Origin: a virus
DNA length: 29,153 bases
Reading direction: 5' to 3' (one strand)
Virus record (IMG/VR): IMGVR_UViG_3300022707_000867
Location: 1-29,153 of that record
Part shown: piece by piece, positions 23,456-29,153 of the stretch
Layout of the letters: each line of letters opens with the position of its first letter
Position numbering within the stretch: position 1 is the stretch's first letter
Made by a program: the position numbers and the translations under genes
The notes under the pieces: model-generated
Database searches by the model: none
What the model saw: only the letters and a program-made list of their open reading frames with translations
Told to the model about the DNA's origin: nothing

Positions 23456-23995
23456 TTAAATACTGGTTAGTAATTCACCAATTCGGGCATTGAAATCAAG
23501 TACTCCAATTACACCGCGATTAGTAACCCTCAATAGCACACTAATATTAGGATTAATTAAACTTAAAGCCTCTTTAGCCCCTTCTGAAAGACCTGCTTTA
23601 TTCCCTTGGCCAGCAATGCCGCGAACAACAGAAATTGATCCGGGTGTACCAACATCGGTTACTGTTGGATTTAAAAGAGCTGATGCCAATGCGGGTCGAG
23701 TACTACCCACTAATTGATTAATTAATGTGATTGGTGTCCCGGCAGAAAAAACAGGGTTAGCAAAAAACTGCACTTCAAACTCTTCAGAATCTGATTGTAA
23801 ATCAATAAAATTACTAGCTATTGCATCATCTCCTGCTTTAATAATAAAATCTACAACAACATCCGTACCAAAGGCTATATCAATTACGGTACCTCGATAT
23901 ATTCGCCCCAATGATAATAATAACTCTTCATTATCAAAAACGCCTTGATTAGTTTGATCCGTAATTTTTCTATATGATGCTAACAAACTTGACAT
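23456..23995 (-). CDS. Probable virion protein, tandem copy 1, unknown
   Basis: 179-aa protein between terminase and portal genes. N-terminus MSSLLASYRKITD resembles that of the next upstream gene product (MSSLRNAYSRVTD), and the two are almost equal in length, while the rest has diverged. The body is beta-rich (GTVIDIAFGTDVVVDFIIKA, FEVQFFANPVFSAGTP) and ends with a hydrophobic NISVLLRVTNRGVIGVLDF. No membrane segment or enzyme motif. AAGGGG lies 8 nt before the ATG. A virion decoration, head fibre or portal-associated protein is likely from location; no family recognised. Confidence 0.7.
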   Translation of the reverse strand: MSSLLASYRKITDQTNQGVFDNEELLLSLGRIYRGTVIDIAFGTDVVVDFIIKAGDDAIASNFIDLQSDSEEFEVQFFANPVFSAGTPITLINQLVGSTRPALASALLNPTVTDVGTPGSISVVRGIAGQGNKAGLSEGAKEALSLINPNISVLLRVTNRGVIGVLDFNARIGELLTSI

Positions 23996-24007
23996 TATAA
24001 ATACCCC

Positions 24008-24550
24008 TTATACATTAATTAATCTGATGTTACCTTTACAACTAATACTATGATCCACCAATGACGAAAGATTATCTTGAACAATAACACCAAATTTATC
24101 AAATGTATTACCGTTCAATCGTATAGGTGATTTAGAGTGCGCTAATACATCAAAGGTATACACCCTTAACTCAATTGATCCTGCGAACATCACTTCCTGG
24201 AAATTAGGGAATAATTGGATTACTTCCCTATTCGATTTTAAAGGCCCACCGAAATCGGCTTCTACCCCGTCAATTTCTGTAAAAAACTGTAACCCATTTG
24301 TAAGCGGCCCCGTAATGCTACCGTAATCATCTATTCCGGGATTACCTGAACTACTGATTTCAATTGCAACTTGAGAAACTAAAAATTCAGTTGTTTGTAA
24401 AGGTTGTATGAAAAACTTTACAGGTGTAGAAGAACCGTCTACCGCTGCATTACTATTAGTGCCTATTATACCGTCATCGGTCATTGCTCTAAGTAAAATA
24501 CCCGCTTCACTATCTGTAACCCGGCTATACGCATTCCGTAATGAACTCAT
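24008..24550 (-). CDS. Probable virion protein, tandem copy 2, unknown
   Basis: 180-aa protein, first of the tandem pair. It shares the MSSL-x3-Y-x3-T-D start with its neighbour. The body is beta-rich: VKFFIQPLQTTEFLVSQVAI, NGLQFFTEIDGVEAD and IELRVYTFDVLAHS. This looks like a single jelly-roll-like or beta-sandwich domain, but I cannot name a family. AAGGAAG precedes the ATG by 7 nt, 30 nt after the terminase C-terminal ORF. Likely a structural component expressed with the portal. Confidence 0.7.
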   Translation of the reverse strand: MSSLRNAYSRVTDSEAGILLRAMTDDGIIGTNSNAAVDGSSTPVKFFIQPLQTTEFLVSQVAIEISSSGNPGIDDYGSITGPLTNGLQFFTEIDGVEADFGGPLKSNREVIQLFPNFQEVMFAGSIELRVYTFDVLAHSKSPIRLNGNTFDKFGVIVQDNLSSLVDHSISCKGNIRLINV

Positions 24551-24580
24551 TTTGTAACTTCCTTTTAAGTGAATCCGGCC

Positions 24581-25321
24581 TTAAATGTTGTTGCCAGTAT
24601 ATAACATATCCTCGAAAACTAACATATCTTCAACAGCGTCAACCGTGGGATCTATTTGGTCATCGTGGGCATGTGTCATTAATGGCGTAAATTTTCTAAA
24701 CTCTTCTTTGTAATCATGTAACCAAGGAACATTAACAGGTAAATGAATAAAACCACTAGCAAAGTATTTAACAACTGCCATCGACCTTAAAATTTTATCA
24801 GTGTTACGTTGAATACCTTCTATCGGGATCGTGTAATCTTTTTTAATTGATTGTATTAGCCCTGTTCCTGAAACCTTATCTTCAATCTTTACACACTGAG
24901 CACCAAACGGTTTGTATTGAGTCGGTTTATGTTTATTCCAAAACTCAACTAATGTACTTTCTAATTCGGGGGCTTCCCATTTACCCCTAACCTGATCAAT
25001 TAAAAATACACCCATTGATTGCGAATGTGCCCAACATTGAAAAACACTGTAATCGTTATGCTCCTTTGTTTTTTGTGCAGTATCACCATAGATCCTAATC
25101 ACATCAATATCAGCAGGTAACACATCATAAGTTTTAAACCATTTGGTCTTAAACATTCCCCCGCCTAATTGCGTTTCATTTTGCTGCATCTGTGTATTAT
25201 AAGTATAGGGATCACCAACCTCTAAGATGCGTAATTGTTCTAACGTATGTTTAAAAGGCCATAGTGCGCCAACAGTTAAAACATCAGGTACAACGCCCAT
25301 ACATCTAGAGTTCAAAATCAT
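24581..25321 (-). CDS. Large terminase, C-terminal nuclease part (separate ORF)
   Basis: 246-aa ORF holding the end of the ATPase linker and the RNase H-like nuclease of the large terminase. It has the linker signature GALWPFKHTLEQL (18-30) and DPYTYNTQMQQN (37-48), then the nuclease: RIYGDTAQ (Asp80), CVKIEDKVSG (Glu147) and THAHDDQID (Asp220/221). All three acidic clusters are kept. It begins at ATG 25321 with GAGGG 8 nt upstream and overlaps the end of the ATPase ORF by 17 nt in the +1 frame. It is either a genuine second polypeptide or one half of a frame-disrupted gene. Confidence 0.85.
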   Translation of the reverse strand: MILNSRCMGVVPDVLTVGALWPFKHTLEQLRILEVGDPYTYNTQMQQNETQLGGGMFKTKWFKTYDVLPADIDVIRIYGDTAQKTKEHNDYSVFQCWAHSQSMGVFLIDQVRGKWEAPELESTLVEFWNKHKPTQYKPFGAQCVKIEDKVSGTGLIQSIKKDYTIPIEGIQRNTDKILRSMAVVKYFASGFIHLPVNVPWLHDYKEEFRKFTPLMTHAHDDQIDPTVDAVEDMLVFEDMLYTGNNI

Positions 25322-26171
25322 ATTGATCGCCCTCTTTAATGCATCTTAAAAGTTCATTAATATCTAATTGCATACCATGCGTATAATCTTCACTATATTT
25401 TTCATTTAAAAATTCTTCAGTAATGTTTGCAGGTAATGTTAAATGATGCCACATATCACCTGATCCGCCCCGTAATAAAAACCCGGATAGATCGCTTTCA
25501 TGTATTCGCTGCATGATGTTAATCATTGGTACTGACTCAACCGCTAAACGTGAACGCATTGTGTTATTAAATCGATTGTTAATTGCATTTCTTTTTGAAT
25601 CTGAAAAAGCGTCATCAGGTTTAACCGGATCATCATTAATAAATGCACCCGTAAAACCGGGCTCCATTCTTCCCGCTCTAAATCCTGTTATCTGACCTGC
25701 TGAAGGTGCTGCCATCATGCCTCCGCCAAATTCAGTAAACCAACGCTTCTTACCTTTCGTATCCATTCTAATTTTCATCGGCCAAATTTCTTGAAACTCG
25801 CCGCTTTCAATTGTGTCTTTAATTGTGCCTGAATTGAGTTTCACTAGGTCACCTGAATAAGAAGTGTGTATAAATTTAGCACGATGATTAATCGCTAACC
25901 CTCTTGCAATAAAATTTAGTACCGCCTGTTCTGTTTTTGTGTAACCAGGGCTAACATTAATTATTAATCGGTTTATATGACCGTCGATAACTGCTTGCAA
26001 AACATATTCAATAAGGTAGTGATGCCAATTTAAAATCATTCTGGTATTTTCACGCAACTTAAAAAAGTAACGCATGAATAACATACCGTCTGTTTCAAAC
26101 ATGTATTTTAACATTCGCCGTTCGTTATCAGACCAATCAAATTCTAGATCTTCAGCAGGTAAGGCAAGCAT
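25305..26171 (-). CDS. Large terminase, N-terminal ATPase part (separate ORF)
   Basis: 288-aa packaging motor ATPase, start chosen at ATG 26171 (TAATG overlap with the small ORF upstream; the frame is open to ATG 26216 but with no ribosome binding site). Walker A variant SPGYTKTE (74-81), Walker B region GAFINDD (175-181), and a coupling motif region NIMQRIHESDLSGFLL further on. It stops at TAG 25307-25305 after GDQYDFEL, before the nuclease domain, which continues at once in the +1 frame. Both halves are well kept, so the split is recent, functional or a sequence error. Confidence 0.85.
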   Translation of the reverse strand: MLALPAEDLEFDWSDNERRMLKYMFETDGMLFMRYFFKLRENTRMILNWHHYLIEYVLQAVIDGHINRLIINVSPGYTKTEQAVLNFIARGLAINHRAKFIHTSYSGDLVKLNSGTIKDTIESGEFQEIWPMKIRMDTKGKKRWFTEFGGGMMAAPSAGQITGFRAGRMEPGFTGAFINDDPVKPDDAFSDSKRNAINNRFNNTMRSRLAVESVPMINIMQRIHESDLSGFLLRGGSGDMWHHLTLPANITEEFLNEKYSEDYTHGMQLDINELLRCIKEGDQYDFEL

Positions 26172-26377
26172 TACGTTTCTTTTACTATTGGATAATAAGC
26201 ATTCGGCCATTCGCATGTTTCATGAGGAAAGGCTTTGTTTAGTTCTAATGGGCCAATAAAATAACGATAATTAAGGCATTCTTTTTTAGCTAACTGTTCA
26301 CAATCAAAAACCCCGCACATTTCCCATTCATTATTATCTTCGTTATCAAGATGTTTACCTACTGCAAATAATTTCAT
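26171..26377 (-). CDS. Small protein between terminase genes, unknown
   Basis: 68-aa acidic protein MKLFAVGKHLDNEDNNEWEM followed by GVFDCEQLAKKECLNYRYF and a Trp/Tyr-rich end. Both ends overlap neighbours by TAATG, so it belongs to the terminase transcript and is translationally coupled. Three Cys residues are spread without a clear metal motif. The compact beta-alpha style resembles many phage small proteins of unknown role; no function is assigned. Confidence 0.62.
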   Translation of the reverse strand: MKLFAVGKHLDNEDNNEWEMCGVFDCEQLAKKECLNYRYFIGPLELNKAFPHETCEWPNAYYPIVKET

Positions 26378-26769
26378 TAAAACTCACCTTCATAGATTTT
26401 CAAAAATGCTTTTATTTCTGCTTTCTTTAACGGTTGTACTTCAGCTATTGCGCCGCCTTCTTTCGTTTCAATTTGTTTACGTTTGGCATGGAGATATTCA
26501 GATATTGTTTTGGCAGCACTGGTTGATTCAGATAAGGAAACTGATTGATATTTGAAATGCATCCTGATCATATCGTACATTTCAGCCCAATCATCAGCAG
26601 ACGGCGCGCCATCACTGAATTCATCAATATCAATGGCTAAGGTGTATAAATCAGATTGTTTACGGGGGTCTTGACCGTTCATCACCGACTCAAGGAAGAC
26701 TAACGGATCTTTGGCCTCCCCTTTGTGTATAAGGTCTCTCAGCTGTTCTATTGATAGTGTTTCAGACAT
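26377..26769 (-). CDS. Probable small terminase subunit
   Basis: 130-aa protein from ATG 26769 (GGGGAA about 11 nt upstream; a longer frame reaches into the terminator hairpin and can be dismissed). Mostly helical: LSIEQLRDLIHKGEAKDPLVF, ADDWAEMYDMIRMHF and SAAKTISEYLHAKRKQIET, then KKAEIKAFLKIYEGEF. Size, helical content and place directly upstream of the large terminase ORFs fit a small terminase, which recognises phage DNA. No clear N-terminal HTH can be read, so the call depends on synteny. Confidence 0.6.
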   Translation of the reverse strand: MSETLSIEQLRDLIHKGEAKDPLVFLESVMNGQDPRKQSDLYTLAIDIDEFSDGAPSADDWAEMYDMIRMHFKYQSVSLSESTSAAKTISEYLHAKRKQIETKEGGAIAEVQPLKKAEIKAFLKIYEGEF

Positions 26770-26809
26770 ATGTAATACAATTCCCCGATGAATTAGGAGA
26801 ATAGTACAT

Positions 26810-26841
26810 AAAAAAGCCCCGCTGAACAAGTCAAGCGGGGC
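26810..26841 (-). terminator. Strong intrinsic terminator upstream of small terminase
   Basis: Minus strand GCCCCGCT (26841-26834), 10-nt loop, AGCGGGGC (26823-26816), then TTTTTT (26815-26810): a GC-rich 8-bp stem with a U-run. It closes the right-hand cluster of small genes. Because a candidate promoter lies just upstream (26907-26935), it could also act as an attenuator for the terminase operon. Confidence 0.9.
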
Positions 26842-26906
26842 CGAGGGGAATCTAAGCGGAGATCAACCAGGGAAGATTTTTAGGACTTAGACACCCTGAG
26901 AAAGTA

Positions 26907-26935
26907 ATACTATATGTAAAAGGGTACATTGTAAA
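26907..26935 (-). promoter_or_regulatory. Candidate sigma70-type promoter upstream of terminase operon
   Basis: Minus strand TTTACA (26935-26930), 17-nt spacer, TAGTAT (26912-26907); the start would be near 26900. The leader of about 130 nt then passes through the terminator at 26841-26810 before reaching the small terminase ATG. The rest of the gap (26842-26941) shows no coding frame. Confidence 0.45.
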
Positions 26936-26941
26936 GCCCTC

Positions 26942-27160
26942 TTAATGAATGGTGTTAGCAGGTATATTATCAACGGGTTCAGCAATAATAGCATCAGCAA
27001 GCATGTTCAGTTTACTAGCAATTGTCAGTTTGTTATCGTCTTTAGAAACTGATATTGAATACCCTCTTGTGTCTTGAAAAGTGATGATCATTACATCAGA
27101 TTCACCCGATTGATGCGGTTCAAAATAGATACCTTCTAATTTAATATCATGGTTACTCAT
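26942..27160 (-). CDS. Small protein, unknown
   Basis: 72-aa protein MSNHDIKLEGIYFEPHQSGE with a strand-rich middle (DVMIITFQDTRGYSISVSKD) and helical end LASKLNMLADAIIAE-like. It is the last gene of the right-hand cluster, ending about 100 nt before the terminator. It overlaps the preceding gene by ATGA (27157-27160). The order strand-strand-helix could be a small alpha/beta fold. No family recognised; probably a host-takeover or accessory protein of the early region. Confidence 0.6.
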   Translation of the reverse strand: MSNHDIKLEGIYFEPHQSGESDVMIITFQDTRGYSISVSKDDNKLTIASKLNMLADAIIAEPVDNIPANTIH

Positions 27161-27396
27161 TTTTCTTTCACTATTTCGTCAGGGAATTCTATATTGTATA
27201 TTTCAAACCATCGGACAGCCGCTTGTTTATCAGATCCATAAGTATATAAAAATGATTTATAAACAGGTTTGTATCCTCCATCAAGCGCAACTAAAGCAAC
27301 CTCATCAACGGCGTGTTTCATCCAACCGCAAACAACACCTTTTACTTGTTGTTTATTAGGAATAGAAACAAGAACCTTATCACCAAATTTAATCAT
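27157..27396 (-). CDS. Small protein with SH3/KOW-like start, unknown
   Basis: 79-aa protein. The start, MIKFGDKVLVSIPNKQQVKGVVCGW, has the G-D-x-V ... G-x-V pattern of a small SH3-like or KOW-type beta-barrel; the remaining part (RWFEIYNIEFPDEIVKEK) is charged. This resemblance is weak and based on a few residues. It overlaps both neighbours by 4 nt. Unknown function. Confidence 0.6.
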   Translation of the reverse strand: MIKFGDKVLVSIPNKQQVKGVVCGWMKHAVDEVALVALDGGYKPVYKSFLYTYGSDKQAAVRWFEIYNIEFPDEIVKEK

Positions 27397-27716
27397 TTTG
27401 ATTTCTCCTTTTGTGATATTCGTTCGGCTTCAATTATTGTATCAGCAAAAGTTGAAGTATCTGCACTACCTGTTTCTAACATTTCTTCTAAATAACAATC
27501 TGCTTCAGTTGCTAACTTACGTAACATCTGTTTAAGTTCTTTGATTTGGTTTCTATCTTTTATTTGTGAACGATGCCAATCAACTACATTATGTTCAAGC
27601 TTTTTAACTCTATGGTCAGCAAACGTTAACATTTGAGTTGCTTTATCAGTACACGTTCTAGTAGTCGATTGCAAATTATTCATTAAAAATAAATGATAAT
27701 CTTGTTGGTAACTCAT
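27393..27716 (-). CDS. Small helical protein, unknown
   Basis: 107 aa from ATG 27716, which has GGGAG 6 nt upstream. Almost entirely helical and charged: MSYQQDYHLFLMNNLQSTTR, then RVKKLEHNVVDWHRSQIKD and QIKELKQMLRKLATEADCYL. It probably forms a coiled coil. Overlaps the upstream gene by ATGA and the downstream one by 4 nt. No family recognised. It may be a small regulatory or nucleic-acid-binding protein. Confidence 0.6.
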   Translation of the reverse strand: MSYQQDYHLFLMNNLQSTTRTCTDKATQMLTFADHRVKKLEHNVVDWHRSQIKDRNQIKELKQMLRKLATEADCYLEEMLETGSADTSTFADTIIEAERISQKEKSK

Positions 27717-27940
27717 TTTAATCTCCCTGGTTGCCAATTAGTTACGTTATAAATTTCATCCCATGTGCCCGTTAGTACTAAATCTAATTCTAGTTGCTTA
27801 GGCTCAAAATAGAAAGTACCTTTTATAGTAACCGGATGAATTACACCGGGTAATAAAATAGGGGTGAGTGAGTGAGTGAGTGAGCATTTACAATTAATAA
27901 AATCAAAAGGAATAGGTGGATAAATACGTTTATTGCTCAT
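27713..27940 (-). CDS. Small protein carrying a tetranucleotide repeat, unknown
   Basis: 75 aa from ATG 27940. N-terminus MSNKRIYPPIPFDFINCKC, then SLTHSLTP encoded by the (GTGA)5 microsatellite, then a beta-strand-rich part (HPVTIKGTFYFEPKQLELDL). The repeat sits near codon 20; gain or loss of one 4-bp unit would shift the frame. The start follows the stop of the gene upstream by one nt. No family recognised. Confidence 0.6.
   Translation of the reverse strand: MSNKRIYPPIPFDFINCKCSLTHSLTPILLPGVIHPVTIKGTFYFEPKQLELDLVLTGTWDEIYNVTNWQPGRLK
27864..27884. repeat. Tetranucleotide microsatellite (GTGA)5
   Basis: Five perfect GTGA units plus one base, 21 bp, inside a coding sequence (TCAC on the coding strand). 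No other tandem repeat of this kind was seen in the window. Confidence 0.95.
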
Positions 27941-27941
27941 T

Positions 27942-28109
27942 TCAGTACTCAACCTCAAATGCTACGTATTCTTTAAATTCACAATATGCCGCATCATGGT
28001 CATGTTGATTAGGGTATATCATTTCACCATCATGAGGTTCACTAAACCGTACCTCAACATTATCAGGTTCTTCAGGATGTGTTGCTATCCAAATCTTTTT
28101 AGCTTTCAT
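27942..28109 (-). CDS. Small acidic protein, unknown
   Basis: 55 aa from ATG 28109, with GGGGAG 8 nt upstream; overlaps the previous gene by 11 nt. MKAKKIWIATHPEEPDNVEV, then RFSEPHDGEMIYPNQHDHDA and EFKEYVAFEVEY. The pattern of a short strand followed by H-P-E-E-P and an F-K-E-Y end is common in small phage proteins that resemble single alpha/beta folds. Nothing more can be said about function. Confidence 0.58.
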   Translation of the reverse strand: MKAKKIWIATHPEEPDNVEVRFSEPHDGEMIYPNQHDHDAAYCEFKEYVAFEVEY

Positions 28110-28329
28110 TTTCAACACTCCCCGATTCATCATAACCTAATTCATGAGGGCCGCCTAATATACCGCATTGTGGACAACTAAAATTATCACCTGCTTTAGG
28201 TTGAGTGCAATCAAGTAATACCGTTGATTCTGCAAATACTGAACCGTGTACTTCAGGTTGTTCTTTAAAGTAAAATAATACTGTTCCACATGCGCGATGC
28301 CAAATAGGATACATTTTATTAACTGACAT
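28099..28329 (-). CDS. Small zinc-ribbon-like protein
   Basis: 76 aa from ATG 28329 (GGGGAG 9 nt upstream). Candidate zinc ligands are His11 and Cys14 in HRACG, Cys41 (LLDC) and a CPQCG knuckle (52-56), giving a probable zinc ribbon. The C-terminus is acidic. Such small zinc-finger proteins are frequent in phage early regions and may bind nucleic acid or host proteins. Family not recognised. Confidence 0.62.
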   Translation of the reverse strand: MSVNKMYPIWHRACGTVLFYFKEQPEVHGSVFAESTVLLDCTQPKAGDNFSCPQCGILGGPHELGYDESGSVENES

Positions 28330-28347
28330 TTTCAATTACTCCCCTGG

Positions 28348-28683
28348 TTAACTACCAAACCATTCTAAAGCATCTGATAATAAAAGTCCTCTAAAACCTA
28401 CAACATTTTGTGCAAGGTTAACACGTGTTACTAATTCACTATTCACCCTTTCAGAAAACAAATGTTTACCGATTGCGTCCCTCGTATTTTCACGACACCA
28501 ATTAAGATAAATTTGATACAACTCAGCTAACGTGATCACATCAGAAGGAACATTAGTTACAATAACTAACTTAACAAACTTTCTAAACGATCCGCTTCTT
28601 TGATATTTACGATAATAAGAATTCAATTTTTTTAGATCCTTTCTGTAATCACCTGTTAGATGTAAATTGTTATTAGTTATCAT
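28348..28683 (-). CDS. Small basic protein with primase-tail-like helix, unknown
   Basis: 111 aa from ATG 28683; an in-frame ATG at 28695 is the alternative, and neither has a good ribosome binding site. Basic N-terminal half (DYRKDLKKLNSYYRKYQRSG, FRKFVKLVIV), then ITLAELYQIYLNWCRENTRD followed by IGKHLFSERVNSEL. This second part resembles the winged-helix tail of P4/D5-type primases (E-x-Y-x-x-Y-x-x-W-C-x-E-N...F-x-x-x-x). A stand-alone DNA-binding role is possible. The resemblance rests on a short stretch. Confidence 0.58.
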   Translation of the reverse strand: MITNNNLHLTGDYRKDLKKLNSYYRKYQRSGSFRKFVKLVIVTNVPSDVITLAELYQIYLNWCRENTRDAIGKHLFSERVNSELVTRVNLAQNVVGFRGLLLSDALEWFGS

Positions 28684-28885
28684 GACTAACACCATAATAT
28701 TGATTCAAATCAATCACCCTTTCTCGTATTACCGTTCTTGTATGACAAAAGTCTTTATTAAATTTGTCTTTAGCCTTTTGTATTGTACCTTCATACTGAG
28801 AATTAAACACCCCTATAAATATAGTTTTGCTTGTGCCGTACTGATCCGAAATTTCAACTTTGCCGGTTAACAATACCATTTTCAT
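28673..28885 (-). CDS. Small protein, unknown
   Basis: 70 aa from ATG 28885, overlapping the upstream stop as ATGA, with AAAAAGG 8 nt upstream. Strand-rich: MVLLTGKVEISDQYGTSKT, then IFIGVFNSQYEGTIQKAK and a charged RTVIRERVIDLNQYYG. Looks like a compact alpha/beta protein. No family recognised. Overlaps the next gene by 11 nt. Confidence 0.58.
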   Translation of the reverse strand: MKMVLLTGKVEISDQYGTSKTIFIGVFNSQYEGTIQKAKDKFNKDFCHTRTVIRERVIDLNQYYGVSHDN

Positions 28886-29153
28886 AGTGCTGACCTTTTT
28901 AAGAAATCGGTAAATTCTTTTTCTGCTGTGCGTATTTCTTCTAATGCTTTAATGCGCAAGCGGTCATCAGCTGCTTCTAATTGCAATTTCCGTATCTCCT
29001 TTTGATGATGGCTAGTGTTATCCCTAATAACCCATTTGATAAACTCAATTTCAACAGCGATCACCATAATAGCAGCCGCCGTATACCATCCTGCTTCAAT
29101 ACCGACAAAGTACGATACAAAACAAATGAAGATAAACCTTAATATAAAATAAA
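28882..29153 (-). CDS. Membrane-anchored coiled-coil protein, partial (start outside window)
   Basis: The frame is open from the stop at 28882 to the right edge. An ATG exists at 29067, but it has no ribosome binding site and the upstream translation is protein-like: a first membrane segment (FILRFIFICFVSYFVGI), then AGWYTAAAIMVIAVEIEFI as a second one, so the gene probably starts beyond the window. The C-terminal half is a charged coiled coil (HHQKEIRKLQLEAADDRLR). Topology suggests two membrane helices and a cytoplasmic helix. It might be a lysis-inhibition or host-interaction protein; that is a guess from topology. Confidence 0.6.
   Translation of the reverse strand, partial: YFILRFIFICFVSYFVGIEAGWYTAAAIMVIAVEIEFIKWVIRDNTSHHQKEIRKLQLEAADDRLRIKALEEIRTAEKEFTDFLKRSAL

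Noticed and set aside
26770-26829. N-terminal extension of the small terminase to a TTG start at 26829
   Set aside because: The extension is encoded by the intrinsic terminator and lacks a ribosome binding site; the ATG at 26769 is adequate.
1-29153. CRISPR array, retron, diversity-generating retroelement, toxin-antitoxin or anti-phage defence system
   Set aside because: No regularly spaced repeats, reverse transcriptase, template/variable repeat pair or defence-gene motifs were seen; the only tandem repeat is the 21-bp GTGA tract.

Overview
The window is part of a tailed (contractile-tail, myovirus-type) bacteriophage genome, AT-rich and very tightly packed. Its only gaps over 100 bp (roughly 13.8, 18.05, 21.2 and 26.85 kb) each carry structured or promoter-like DNA. 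I see no integrase, repressor, rRNA, tRNA, CRISPR array or insertion sequence. The host is probably a low-GC gammaproteobacterium, possibly marine, but this is only an inference from base composition and gene style. The set of structural families (DUF1073 portal, DUF2213 protease, DUF2184 capsid, DUF4054 connector, DUF3383 sheath, DUF3277 tube, DUF2612 and gp138-type baseplate proteins) is one I associate with lytic myoviruses of Proteobacteria.

Layout. (1) 3-3749, plus strand: the end of a replication/nucleotide module, with a family B DNA polymerase (5' end outside the window), VRR-NUC nuclease, peptide deformylase, DUF4406 protein and SNF2-type helicase. (2) 3724-6948, minus strand: two small membrane proteins, an M15 peptidase endolysin and a large tailspike. 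(3) 6964-15808, minus: baseplate (DUF2612, J-like, gp25-like, gp138-like spike, hub, plug, Dit-like), tape measure, tail assembly chaperone with a -1 frameshift extension, tube and sheath. (4) 15810-17992, minus: neck and connector genes plus a tail-anchored coiled-coil protein. (5) 18086-21220, minus: a capsid unit bounded by a candidate promoter and a strong intrinsic terminator, holding a protease-scaffold, cement protein, major capsid protein and a small basic-tailed protein. (6) 21306-26769, minus: MuF-like protein, portal, two tandem related proteins, a large terminase split over two ORFs, a small ORF and a probable small terminase. (7) 26810-29153, minus: an intrinsic terminator, a candidate promoter, then nine small overlapping ORFs of mostly unknown function, the last running off the right edge.

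Most neighbours on the minus strand overlap by TAATG, ATGA or 8-bp junctions, so translational coupling is the rule. Read 5' to 3' on the minus strand the order is packaging, portal, head, connector, sheath/tube, chaperone, tape measure, baseplate, fibre, lysis, which is the usual order of a late operon.

The items most worth a second look are two perfect interleaved inverted repeats between the tube and chaperone genes, the split large terminase whose second half has its own good Shine-Dalgarno, the AAATTTA frameshift site, a possible nested scaffold start, a 140-nt portal/MuF dual-coding overlap with opposite charge in the two frames, and a (GTGA)5 microsatellite inside a small gene.
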